From positions 1 through 64,000 of the forward strand of contig CAJTLY010000009.1 in NCBI GenBank assembly GCA_910577095.1: a stretch of DNA of 64,000 nucleotides. Reading direction: 5' to 3'. Below, piece by piece: positions 35,746 to 44,116 of the stretch. Under the pieces are notes generated by a model. That model was not told the origin of the DNA and searched no databases. It saw only the letters and a program-made list of their open reading frames with translations. A program made the translations under genes and the position numbers. This DNA is from an uncultured Alphaproteobacteria bacterium. GTDB taxonomy: Bacteria; Pseudomonadota; Alphaproteobacteria; RF32; CAG-239. Position 1 is the stretch's first letter. Every line of letters begins with the position of its first letter.

Positions 35746-36818
35746 GCTTTGACACCTCCGGCACCGGCCGCTTTCGGCGCGTTTTCATCCAACGGCCAAC
35801 GCGGACGCGGTTTAAAATCAAGATCATCGGTCAAACCGGCGGCAAAACGCTCCAAACCGGCCCATGCAATCATAACGCCGTTATCGGTACACCAGCGTAC
35901 AGGCGGCGCCGCAAAAATCAGCCCCTTGTTCTCGGCCAACCGTTCGAGGTGCTGCCGCAGATAGCCGTTGGCCGCCACTCCGCCGGCAACCACCAAGTGC
36001 TTGCCCTGAGGATATTTTTGCTTAAAAATGTCGGCCGCGCGGGCAAGCTTGTCAATCAGACACTCGGTGGCGGTTTTTTGAAAACAGGCACAAATATCCG
36101 CCGTATCTTTTTTAGATAAAATGACATGTTCAATATTGCCGCCTTCGTCATAAGACTCGATAATTTTGCGTACAGCCGTTTTTAATCCCGAAAAAGACAG
36201 GTTACAGTCTCCCGATCCTTTGAGCGGATGCGGCAAAACAAAACGGTTTTCGTCGCCGACTTCCGCCGTTTTTTCAATCATCGGACCGCCCGGATAACCG
36301 AGATTGAGCATTTTTGCCACTTTGTCAAAAGCTTCGCCGGCAGCATCGTCGATCGTGGTTCCCAAACGTTCGTAATCACCGACGCCTTTTACGACCAGAA
36401 TTTGGCAATGGCCGCCCGAAACCAACAACAGCAAATAGGGATAAACGACATCGTTGGTCAGCCGCGAAACCAGTGCATGTCCTTCCAAATGGTTAACAGC
36501 GACAAAAGGCTTGTTCATGGCCAATGCCAACGCTTTGGCCGCCATTACGCCGACAACGACGCCGCCGATCAGACCCGGACCGGCAGCCGCAGCCACCGCG
36601 TCGATTTGTTGCGGCTGCACCCCGGCTTTGGCAAAAGTGTGGGCAATGATATCGTCAATATGATCCAAATGAGAACGGGCGGCAATTTCGGGTACCACGC
36701 CGCCGTAAATCTTGTGTTCTTCCTGCGACAGTACCGTTTCCGCCAGAATTTCCTTTTTTTCGTTGACCAAGGCGGCGGCTGTTTCGTCGCAACTGCTTTC
36801 AATTCCTAAAACTATCAT
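35742..36818 (-). CDS. tsaD: tRNA threonylcarbamoyladenosine synthase subunit TsaD
   Basis: A 358-residue Kae1/Qri7-family ASKHA protein that, with TsaB and TsaE, transfers threonylcarbamoyl to A37 of ANN-decoding tRNAs. It has GIESSCDETAAALV at the N-terminus, metal-binding NHLEGHALVSR, LLVSGGHCQILVV and VVAGGVAANGYLR. It is coupled to nth by a 4-base overlap. tsaE is elsewhere in the window (54325). Confidence 0.96.
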   Translation of the reverse strand: MIVLGIESSCDETAAALVNEKKEILAETVLSQEEHKIYGGVVPEIAARSHLDHIDDIIAHTFAKAGVQPQQIDAVAAAAGPGLIGGVVVGVMAAKALALAMNKPFVAVNHLEGHALVSRLTNDVVYPYLLLLVSGGHCQILVVKGVGDYERLGTTIDDAAGEAFDKVAKMLNLGYPGGPMIEKTAEVGDENRFVLPHPLKGSGDCNLSFSGLKTAVRKIIESYDEGGNIEHVILSKKDTADICACFQKTATECLIDKLARAADIFKQKYPQGKHLVVAGGVAANGYLRQHLERLAENKGLIFAAPPVRWCTDNGVMIAWAGLERFAAGLTDDLDFKPRPRWPLDENAPKAAGAGGVKA

Positions 36819-36896
36819 TATTTTTATCTTTGAGAAATTTTAACTTTTGAAGGTTACTATAAACCATTAAAAAAAATATTACAAAGGAAATAAACA

Positions 36897-37916
36897 ATGG
36901 GAAAAAACAAATCTGTTGCCGAAACCGGTTCTCAGCACCCCCAAACGGTATCAACGACGGCTGTCGCCGGCAAAACGGCTCATTTTTTAAAAATTGTTTT
37001 ATGGCTTCTGATTGCAATCGTTTTGGCCGGCGGTGCGGTTTGGCTCTACAGCTATTCGGCACGTCTGTTGTCGCAAACCGATACCTTGCAAAACATTGCG
37101 CCGGCCGTTTCCGCTCCGGCAGATCCGGTTGTTTCGACCTTGCCGACAAACCCGCAGCCGGAAAAAATAACCGAAGTCAAATATGTTATTCCCGAAAGCG
37201 TTTCCAACGCAATCAATAAATTGGCCGACAAAGTTGCCCGCACCGAAACCCTGAGCGAACAATATTTGAATATTAAAGCAGACTCTTCGGCCGTTATCAG
37301 TCTCGGCGAACGGGTTGACCGGGTGGAAAAAACGCTTCGCCACCTGTCTCAGCTCTCAAACGACGGCGCCCTGATTTTGACAGCCGCCCAAATGATCAAA
37401 CAAAACGCCGCCGTCGGACAATCCGTAACCATGGAAGCCGAAATTTTGAAACAGCTTGCGGCAGGGCAGCCGGATATTGAAAATGATATCAACTACATCT
37501 ATAATAACTCGTCCCGCCATTACCCTTCCGACAAGAACCTGATGGCCGAATTTGACCGTATCAGCCGCAATCTTACCGCCGAACTGAAGAATCAGGGAAC
37601 CTGGAAAGAACGCCTGTTGCGTAAAATCAATGAATATATCCACATTTCCGGTCCTGATGCACAGCAGGTCCGTAACGAAACCGAAGTTTTGCAACAGGTA
37701 AAAAATCATGTCGACGAAGATCAATTTGAAATCGCACTTGAAATTCTTGCCAAACCCGAGAACGAAAAGCTGAAAGATAATCCCGCGCTTTTGCAATGGT
37801 ATAACCTGACCGATTCCAAACTGAAATTTTCAAAAGCACTGTCTCATGTCTCGGCTTATGCCCTTGCTTTGATGAAAACGGAAAGTCTCAAAAATGATTC
37901 ATCCGGACAGCATTAA
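36897..37916 (+). CDS. Mic60/mitofilin-like inner-membrane protein
   Basis: This 339-residue protein has a polar N-terminal tail, one transmembrane helix (about residues 31-52), a proline-rich linker, a coiled coil (about 100-155, including LGERVDRVEKTLRHL) and a C-terminal segment starting ALILTAAQMIKQ. The layout and the last motif match alphaproteobacterial Mic60 homologues, which shape intracytoplasmic membranes and tether inner to outer membrane. In relatives the gene sits with hemC, hemD and hemY beside tsaD. Here tsaD remains but the haem genes are absent, and an ADP-dependent kinase overlaps by 23 bases. Family assignment is good; function here is inferred. Confidence 0.75.
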   Translation: MGKNKSVAETGSQHPQTVSTTAVAGKTAHFLKIVLWLLIAIVLAGGAVWLYSYSARLLSQTDTLQNIAPAVSAPADPVVSTLPTNPQPEKITEVKYVIPESVSNAINKLADKVARTETLSEQYLNIKADSSAVISLGERVDRVEKTLRHLSQLSNDGALILTAAQMIKQNAAVGQSVTMEAEILKQLAAGQPDIENDINYIYNNSSRHYPSDKNLMAEFDRISRNLTAELKNQGTWKERLLRKINEYIHISGPDAQQVRNETEVLQQVKNHVDEDQFEIALEILAKPENEKLKDNPALLQWYNLTDSKLKFSKALSHVSAYALALMKTESLKNDSSGQH

Positions 37917-39300
37917 AAAATTCTGGTACCGTAAGTATGCCGATGCACCGGCCACCCTTGCCAAGATGAAAAACGTCGGCAGTCTGGCCGCCGCATTTAA
38001 CGCCAACGTCGATTCGGTGGTCAAAATGTCAGGCCGTACCCTGACGCAAATGATTGCCCGATTCGGCCTGAGCTTATGCGATCTGCAAAACATCTCTGTT
38101 AAAAGCATCCGTACTCCGGAAGATATTCTGCGCGGAATTTTCCGCTGCTTTTGCCTCGGAATCGCCGAAGAATGGATTGCCGAAGACGTTGAAATTTACC
38201 GCTGGATGAAACAAAATCTCGGTACCGACAAACTGCAAATGGGCGCTCAGGCGGGAATTATTGCCAACACGATGGCGATTACCGGCATCCGTCAGGTAAT
38301 TACCCACGTCAGCGCCCTGCCCGCTTTGCAGGCCGATCAGTTTCTAAAACGCGACAATTTGCTTTCTTTTGACGAACAGGGGCAATTAAAACCGGCTCAT
38401 ACCATCAACCGCCCTAACGAAGAAGCCTCTGTTCACTGGATTGTCGAATTTTCCAAAAACGATACCGTTACCGTCGAAGGACAAACTTTTACCTGCCCGA
38501 AGTCCAATCGTTTTATCGCGACTTACGATCCGATGTTGTTCAATCTGGTGATTGATCCTCATTTTACCGCTTATACCGGCAAAAATCCGGCCGATTATGT
38601 TATTCTTTCCGGCTACCAGGCTCTGACCAAACAAAACCGCGGCTTGTCCTTGCTTAAAAAAACGATTCCGATCATCAGACAATGGAAACAAAACCGTCCC
38701 AAAACGATTATTCATCTTGAAATAGCCTCAACGCAGGATCTTTCGGTGCGCCGCGCCCTTATCCGCCATATTATGCCGATCGTCGATTCCGTCGGCATCA
38801 ACGAACGCGAAACCGTCGATTTGCTGGAGGCAATGAAAGACGCGCGTCTGGCTTCGGATTGTACTAAAAATCCCTCGGCAAAGAATTTGTTTCGCGCTTT
38901 GGCTAAAATTAAGCAAAAAACCGCATGCCCGCGCATCCAGCTTCATATGTACGGTCTTTATATCACCCTGCAAAACCGCAATTTTCCGATCGCGCCTTCG
39001 GCAAACCGCCGCGGCATGATTCTGGCGGCGGTTGCGGCGGCTTCCAAAGCTGAAACCGGACGCCTGTCCGAATACGAAGATCTGACCGCCGCTCTCGGTC
39101 AAACGGTTTGCAACGAAGGAATTAAGGGTCTGGAGGAAATAGGCTTATTAATCGGTGATCCCGGGTTTGCGGCTTCCGGTATCGGAAATTTTGAAGGATT
39201 TTCGGTTATCGCGGTACCGACAATCATTGTCGAACAGCCCAAAACACTTGTCGGCATGGGAGACACGATCTCAGCCTTTTCATTGATCGGCGCCCGTTGA
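37894..39300 (+). CDS. ADP-dependent glucokinase/phosphofructokinase-family protein
   Basis: This 468-residue protein fits the ADP-dependent sugar kinase family (ribokinase fold), which uses ADP rather than ATP to phosphorylate glucose or fructose-6-phosphate. The three family motifs are present: HxE as HLE (His274, Glu276), NxxE in GINERE, and the C-terminal GxGD as VGMGDTISA (catalytic Asp about 457) after VEQPKTLVGM. The N-terminal NANVDSVVK and the VIDPHFTAY and YVILSGYQALT segments also fit. Characterised members are mainly from Thermococcales, methanogens and animals. Whether this one acts on glucose, fructose-6-phosphate or another substrate cannot be read. It overlaps the Mic60-like gene by 23 bases. 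Confidence 0.8.
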   Translation: MIHPDSIKKFWYRKYADAPATLAKMKNVGSLAAAFNANVDSVVKMSGRTLTQMIARFGLSLCDLQNISVKSIRTPEDILRGIFRCFCLGIAEEWIAEDVEIYRWMKQNLGTDKLQMGAQAGIIANTMAITGIRQVITHVSALPALQADQFLKRDNLLSFDEQGQLKPAHTINRPNEEASVHWIVEFSKNDTVTVEGQTFTCPKSNRFIATYDPMLFNLVIDPHFTAYTGKNPADYVILSGYQALTKQNRGLSLLKKTIPIIRQWKQNRPKTIIHLEIASTQDLSVRRALIRHIMPIVDSVGINERETVDLLEAMKDARLASDCTKNPSAKNLFRALAKIKQKTACPRIQLHMYGLYITLQNRNFPIAPSANRRGMILAAVAAASKAETGRLSEYEDLTAALGQTVCNEGIKGLEEIGLLIGDPGFAASGIGNFEGFSVIAVPTIIVEQPKTLVGMGDTISAFSLIGAR

Positions 39301-39304
39301 CGCT

Positions 39305-40036
39305 TTATTTTGCCGTCGTTTCGTTTTCGGGCTCTGCCAGCCACAAAGCGTTTTTCAGCCGGCTTTTCAGAAATTCGAGATGTTCGGCTTCTTCCGCTTC
39401 GCTGACGGCAAAAACCCGTAACGGCCGCACCTTGCGTTCCGCGGCAAACATAACTCCGCTTTCCGTCGTTGTTTTGGCATCGTCTTCGGGCGTCAGCAGC
39501 ATGCTCGGTTCGGCGCCGCCCAACAACTCCAGATAAACATCCGCCAACAGCTCGGCATCCAACAGCGCACCGTGTTTGGTCCGGCGACTGTTATCGACAT
39601 TAAAACGTTTACACAGGGCATCAAGGTTGTTTTTGGCGCCGGGAAACTTTTTGCGCGCGATTTCCAGCGTGTCCACCACCCGGTTCCATTCATATTCGGC
39701 ATACCCGATCTTTTTCAACTCAAAGTTAATGAACTTGATATCAAAAGAAGCGTTATGTGCCACTAAGATGCCGTCTTCGCCGACAAATTCCACAAAAGCG
39801 GCCGCCACTTCCGAAAATACCGGATAGTCTTTCAAAAACTCTTCGGTCAGCCCGTGCACCGCCACCACTTCTTCGGGAACGCTGCGTTCGGGATTGATAT
39901 ATTGATGATAGGTACGCCCGGTCGGAATATGGTTAACCAGCTCTATGGCACCGATTTCCACCAGACGGTCGCCGCCGTCGGGAGACAAACCGGTGGTTTC
40001 GGTATCAAATACAATCTCGCGCAAAGTCGTTTTCAT
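39305..40036 (-). CDS. dnaQ: DNA polymerase III epsilon subunit (proofreading exonuclease)
   Basis: A 243-residue 3'-5' exonuclease of the replicative polymerase. Exo motifs: I VFDTETTGLSPDGGDRLVEIGAIEL, II HNASFDIKFINFEL, III HGALLDAELLADVYLEL. The C-terminal tail would bind the alpha subunit. It overlaps coaE by 4 bases, the conserved alphaproteobacterial coaE-dnaQ pair flanking the origin. It ends 4 bases from the convergent ADP-kinase stop. Confidence 0.96.
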   Translation of the reverse strand: MKTTLREIVFDTETTGLSPDGGDRLVEIGAIELVNHIPTGRTYHQYINPERSVPEEVVAVHGLTEEFLKDYPVFSEVAAAFVEFVGEDGILVAHNASFDIKFINFELKKIGYAEYEWNRVVDTLEIARKKFPGAKNNLDALCKRFNVDNSRRTKHGALLDAELLADVYLELLGGAEPSMLLTPEDDAKTTTESGVMFAAERKVRPLRVFAVSEAEEAEHLEFLKSRLKNALWLAEPENETTAK

Positions 40037-40620
40037 AGTTCTTTCTCCAACCCGTCAAGCATGGCCAAAACTTCCAGCTTCAGCAAATTCTTCGGTTTAT
40101 CGGTATTGATCACCAGATCGGCCAAAAGCTTTTTGTCCCGGTTGCTCATCTGCACATTGTTAATCTTGTCAAAATCGTCGCCGCCGACATTGTCCCTTTC
40201 CATCACCCGCCGTTTTTGAACCTCATACGGAACGTCGGCCACGATAACCCGGTCGCAGTACTTTTGCCAGCCCATTTCAAACAAAAGCGCAATATCCAAA
40301 AAAAACAAATTTCGGCAGCGGCTGTTTTTGTTAACCACACGTTTAAGATAACGGCACAAAAAAGGATGGGTCATGCTTTCCAATATCTTTAACTGTTGAC
40401 GATCGTTGAAAACAATATTGCGCAGTTTTCGTTTGTCCACGGCCCAGCCGTCGACGGTCCCGGGAAAAGTATCGCCGATACTCTTGATAAAATCCTTATT
40501 AAAATACAACCGCCTGACCCACGAGTCGACGTCAAACACAACATATCCCTGGCGGCGTATCATCCCGGCAAGGGTAGTTTTTCCGCATCCGATCGAGCCG
40601 GTAATTGCAATCAGTTTCAT
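40033..40620 (-). CDS. coaE: Dephospho-CoA kinase
   Basis: A 195-residue P-loop kinase for the last step of coenzyme A synthesis. It starts MKLIAITGSIGCGKTT, with the Walker A at residues 8-15; DVDSWVRRLY and the lid region with HPFLCRYL follow. A longer reading frame extends 15 codons upstream but without family similarity, so ATG 40620 is chosen. It is the first gene left of the putative origin. Confidence 0.93.
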   Translation of the reverse strand: MKLIAITGSIGCGKTTLAGMIRRQGYVVFDVDSWVRRLYFNKDFIKSIGDTFPGTVDGWAVDKRKLRNIVFNDRQQLKILESMTHPFLCRYLKRVVNKNSRCRNLFFLDIALLFEMGWQKYCDRVIVADVPYEVQKRRVMERDNVGGDDFDKINNVQMSNRDKKLLADLVINTDKPKNLLKLEVLAMLDGLEKEL

Positions 40621-41124
40621 TTTATTAACCCGAGTTATTAACAAGGCCTGTGCATAAAAAAACATTTATGCCTATTTATACAAATTTATCAACGGAATTA
40701 AAATTCAATAAAGCAAGATACACACAGGTTGATAACTTTTATCAACCCGATTGTCATATAAGGATAAGCTGTTTTATTAACAAATGGTAAATTTTTATGT
40801 TTACAAACCAGACTCGCGACAAAGACTTTCTTTTTTTAAAAGTTAATTTTCTCTTAACAAATTTATTAACAAAGATTTAAAATCTGGATAAATCTGTTAA
40901 CAAAATTTAATCCCCATACAGATGACGGATATACAACCTACAAAAACATTTTAAAAATTATATGATTGGGTTTCGCAGGTGTTGAAAACTTTTTCCCAAC
41001 AATTATTTGACAAGTGTCGGAGAATGAATTATAAAAATGACGTTATCCGATGCGGTGCCGAAAACCGCTTTTCGACATTTTTTATGCAAAAACATCTCAA
41101 CACTCAACCAACCACGGATTTTTC
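40621..41124. other. oriC: Putative chromosomal replication origin (oriC)
   Basis: This 504-base, very A+T-rich, gene-free region between divergent coaE-dnaQ and rho is where many alphaproteobacteria have oriC. DnaA-box-like sequences: TTATGCACA (40649-40657, minus), TTATCAACG (40686-40694), an inverted pair of TTATCAACC (40727-40735 and 40739-40747), TTATCCTTA (40759-40767, minus) and TTATCCAGA (40883-40891, minus). A CtrA-consensus site TTAA-N7-TTAAC lies at 40843-40858 and one GANTC at 40811-40815. The region also carries the rho and coaE promoters. The origin call rests on context plus these sites, not on strand-skew data. Confidence 0.7.
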
Positions 41125-42378
41125 ATGCACTTAAACGAGTTAAAACAAAAGTCTCCCAAAGAGCTTTTAACCGAAGCCGAAGCCCTCGGAATCGAAGACG
41201 CTTCCTCCATGCGCAAACAAGATTTGATGTTTGCCATCCTTAAAAAAGTCGCTTCCGACGACAACGTCATTTACGGCGAAGGAACCATCGAAGTTTTACA
41301 GGACGGTTTTGGTTTTCTGCGCTCTGCCCAGTCAAATTATCTTGCCGGACCGGACGATATTTATGTTTCTCCGGCTCAGGTCAAAAAATTCGGCCTGCGT
41401 ACCGGTGATACGATCGAAGGCGAAATACGCGCCCCGAAAGACAATGAGCGTTATTTTGCGCTGACAAAAATTAACCGGATTAATTTTGACGATCCGGAAA
41501 AGTCAAAACTGCGGATTAATTTTGACAACCTGACGCCGCTTTATCCGACCCAGAAACTTGATTTTGACGTCATTTGCGGCGATAAGGATTATACGACCCG
41601 GATCATCGATCTGGTTTCGCCGCAGGGCAAAGGACAACGCGGTCTGATTGTTGCGCCGCCGCGTACCGGCAAAACGGTTATGCTGCAAAATATTGCCCAT
41701 GCAATTTCGACCAACCACCCCGAAGTTTATCTGATGGTGCTTTTGATTGACGAACGTCCCGAAGAAGTAACCGACATGACGCGCTCGGTTAAAGGCGAAG
41801 TGATTTCGTCAACGTTTGACGAACCGGCGACCCGTCATGTTCAGGTTGCCGAAATGGTTATTGAAAAGGCCAAGCGCCTGGTCGAAAACAAAAAGGATGT
41901 TGTGATCCTGTTAGATTCGATTACGCGTCTGGGACGCGCCTACAACACGGTTGTTCCTTCCTCGGGGAAGGTGCTTACCGGCGGTGTCGATGCCAACGCT
42001 TTGCAGCGTCCAAAGCGGCTTCTCGGTGCTGCTCGCAATGTTGAAGAAGGCGGCTCGCTGACAATTATTGCGACAGCTCTGATTGATACCGGCTCCCGAA
42101 TGGACGAAGTTATTTTCGAAGAATTTAAAGGAACCGGCAACTCCGAAATTATTCTGGACCGCAAACTGACCGACAAGCGCCTGTTCCCGACGATTGACAT
42201 TACCCGTTCGGGGACCCGCAAGGAAGAATTGCTGGTCGACAAAGCCACTCTGACCAAAATGTGGGTATTGCGCCGGGTTCTGATGCAAATGGGCATGACG
42301 GACGGAATGGAGTTTCTGCTTGATAAGCTTAAGCAAAGCAAAGATAATAAAGACTTCTTTACCAACATGAATTCTTAA
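41125..42378 (+). CDS. rho: Transcription termination factor Rho
   Basis: A 417-residue hexameric RNA-dependent ATPase that ends transcription of untranslated RNA. The start is ATG 41125 ([15 protein letters not shown]), matching the family; an upstream in-frame ATG at 41050 would add 25 unrelated residues. Motifs: RNA-binding domain with [23 protein letters not shown], Walker [11 protein letters not shown] (about 178-187), [13 protein letters not shown] and the Q/R-loop region. In alphaproteobacteria rho commonly lies beside oriC. Confidence 0.97.
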   Translation: MHLNELKQKSPKELLTEAEALGIEDASSMRKQDLMFAILKKVASDDNVIYGEGTIEVLQDGFGFLRSAQSNYLAGPDDIYVSPAQVKKFGLRTGDTIEGEIRAPKDNERYFALTKINRINFDDPEKSKLRINFDNLTPLYPTQKLDFDVICGDKDYTTRIIDLVSPQGKGQRGLIVAPPRTGKTVMLQNIAHAISTNHPEVYLMVLLIDERPEEVTDMTRSVKGEVISSTFDEPATRHVQVAEMVIEKAKRLVENKKDVVILLDSITRLGRAYNTVVPSSGKVLTGGVDANALQRPKRLLGAARNVEEGGSLTIIATALIDTGSRMDEVIFEEFKGTGNSEIILDRKLTDKRLFPTIDITRSGTRKEELLVDKATLTKMWVLRRVLMQMGMTDGMEFLLDKLKQSKDNKDFFTNMNS

Positions 42379-42394
42379 ACGTTGTCAAAACATT

Positions 42395-42430
42395 AAAAAT
42401 CCCCTTTATTCCTGCCGAATAAAGGGGATT
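42395..42430. terminator. Bidirectional terminator between rho and a membrane-protein gene
   Basis: A 14-bp perfect stem (42398-42411 with 42417-42430, 5-base loop) with a T-tract on the minus strand. It serves convergent genes. Confidence 0.75.
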
Positions 42431-42447
42431 GTTTCATTTAACAAACG

Positions 42448-43212
42448 TTAGCGGTTCTTAATTTCCAGGCGTTCGATTTGCAAAAGCCCGTTGTAGGAAT
42501 AGGGGGCGAGGATTCTGATTTGGCTGTTCTTGTTAATATCCCTGATCTCGGGATATGAAGTCGGCGAAACCATAAATTTTCCCTTTTCGCAATCAACAAC
42601 ATAATAGGTGTTGCCGCGGTGGTATTCTTTTTCCCATTTAAGCACCGGAATATACGGTTGCTGACTGAACTGAATGTCGGTTTTCTGTTTTATTTCGCAA
42701 GCTCCCCATATGCAAAGGATTATGCCGTATACAAAAAAGCTGAAAAATACGCCGTTATGCCGGGTTTTTCTGCTGTCGCGGCCAAAATCGCCGAAGGAAT
42801 AGCCTTCTTGTTCGTCGTTCAACATCAAACGGTAAGAAATTGCCGGGATGTAAGAATACAGAACGGTACAAATGAATAATGAAAAGAACATTCCGGGAAA
42901 GCGTATTGTAATTTCTTCTTCGAAAGTCAACAAAACCGACGGCAGATAAAAAGCGGCAAACATGATAGCTGCCCATCCCAGCCTAACCGTTTTGGATTCT
43001 ATTCCGATATTTGCGTAAGGCAATCGAAAATAGATAATGACGGCGGTGATTATTCCGACATCGAATAAGGCGGACTCAAAACCGAAAAGGACCGCAGCGA
43101 CGGCAATTGCAATGCCGATTCCGGCAAACAGTCGTTCGCGTCTTTGCTCTTGCTGCAAAAAATTCTGACACAGGTTCCAGAATTGCTTGTTTGTTTGTTT
43201 TTTGGTTTTCAT
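42448..43212 (-). CDS. Uncharacterised membrane protein
   Basis: This 254-residue protein has a basic cytoplasmic N-terminus (Lys/Gln-rich), about five hydrophobic segments in the first 165 residues and a soluble C-terminal domain of about 85 residues. That domain is predicted to be mostly beta (GNTYYVVDCEKGKFMVSP, IRILAPYSYNGLLQIERLEI). I recognise no family. It is convergent with rho. The C-terminal part resembles a small all-beta domain that could lie on either side of the membrane. Confidence 0.6.
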   Translation of the reverse strand: MKTKKQTNKQFWNLCQNFLQQEQRRERLFAGIGIAIAVAAVLFGFESALFDVGIITAVIIYFRLPYANIGIESKTVRLGWAAIMFAAFYLPSVLLTFEEEITIRFPGMFFSLFICTVLYSYIPAISYRLMLNDEQEGYSFGDFGRDSRKTRHNGVFFSFFVYGIILCIWGACEIKQKTDIQFSQQPYIPVLKWEKEYHRGNTYYVVDCEKGKFMVSPTSYPEIRDINKNSQIRILAPYSYNGLLQIERLEIKNR

Positions 43213-43254
43213 GACGAATAGTATTTAAATTAATAATATTTGCTTAGACAAAAA

Positions 43255-43935
43255 TTAATTCTTTTGTGCCTGAAAGTCAACTAAAAACTGTTTGATTTCA
43301 TCCATATGGTAAAAGATATTTTTGATTCCGAGCGCCTTGACTTTGTCCAAATATGTTTGTCCGTGATTCATTTCGCAGCCTAAAAAAGCGATCACTTTCA
43401 TACCTGCTTTCAAACCGGCTGTCATGCCTGCCAGCGAATCTTCAATAACGATACAGTTTTGAGGCTGATATCCCATTTTTTGTGCAGCCAGCAAAAACAA
43501 GTCGGGTTCCGGCTTGCCGTGTTCGACCATGTCGGCCGTGAATATTTGTTTTGGCAAAAAATATTTTCCGATTCCCACGGCTTCGATCTTGACGAACGTT
43601 TTATCCTTGGTGCCGCCGGTGGCAATGCACTGATCGAAAGATCTCATTTTAAAAATCTCTTCAATTCCGGGCGTCGGTTCAATTCCCTGTTTCATAACCG
43701 CCATATCCATTTTGAGGGCTTCGGCGGTAAAATTGTCGTCTACAGGGAGGCCCATTCGTTGCAAAACTTCTTTTTTGGTTTTTTCGCTCATACCGCCGAG
43801 ATGGTGATTAACGGTTGTAAAATCCCAGTTAAGATTAAATTTTTGATTGAGCAATTGTCTCCGGTTTTCCAACCACAGTTTTTCGGTATCGGAAATAACG
43901 CCGTCAAAATCCCATATGATCAGTGTTTTGTTCAT
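43255..43935 (-). CDS. HAD-superfamily phosphatase
   Basis: A 226-residue haloacid-dehalogenase hydrolase of the beta-phosphoglucomutase/phosphoglycolate-phosphatase type. Motif I is DFDGVISDTE (nucleophile Asp9, acid Asp11), motif II ATGG (Thr about 107), motif III a lysine in KIEAV, and motif IV IEDSLAGMTAGLKAGM. A helical cap lies between motifs I and II. The substrate cannot be predicted; Glu replaces the usual first Asp of motif IV, as in related clades. Confidence 0.85.
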   Translation of the reverse strand: MNKTLIIWDFDGVISDTEKLWLENRRQLLNQKFNLNWDFTTVNHHLGGMSEKTKKEVLQRMGLPVDDNFTAEALKMDMAVMKQGIEPTPGIEEIFKMRSFDQCIATGGTKDKTFVKIEAVGIGKYFLPKQIFTADMVEHGKPEPDLFLLAAQKMGYQPQNCIVIEDSLAGMTAGLKAGMKVIAFLGCEMNHGQTYLDKVKALGIKNIFYHMDEIKQFLVDFQAQKN

Positions 43936-44066
43936 TTTAAAAATTCCTGTAAAAAAAACGAGTTCGTCTAAAGCGCGTACAAAGCGGTTTTCACCATTTT
44001 ATGATATAAGTGTTAAGATTGTATAAATCTGTTTTCCCTGCGCAAAAAAACGGCTTTTTTTAAAAC

Positions 44067-44095
44067 TTGCAAGATTAATCGTTTGCTTTTATACC
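44067..44095 (+). promoter_or_regulatory. Promoter of mnmE
   Basis: TTGCAA (44067-44072), 17-bp spacer, TATACC (44090-44095). The predicted start near 44102 falls after the in-frame ATG at 44096 and supports ATG 44117 as the mnmE start. Confidence 0.6.
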
Positions 44096-44116
44096 ATGAA
44101 GATAAAAGGAGCTGTT

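Noticed and set aside
40854..40870. TTAAC-N7-TTAAC as a second CtrA site
   Set aside because: Counting from TTAA the gap is 8 bases, one more than the TTAA-N7-TTAAC consensus; only 40843-40858 fits exactly.
41050..41124. Rho start at ATG 41050
   Set aside because: The 25 extra residues are unlike Rho, whereas [11 protein letters not shown] at 41125 matches the family start.
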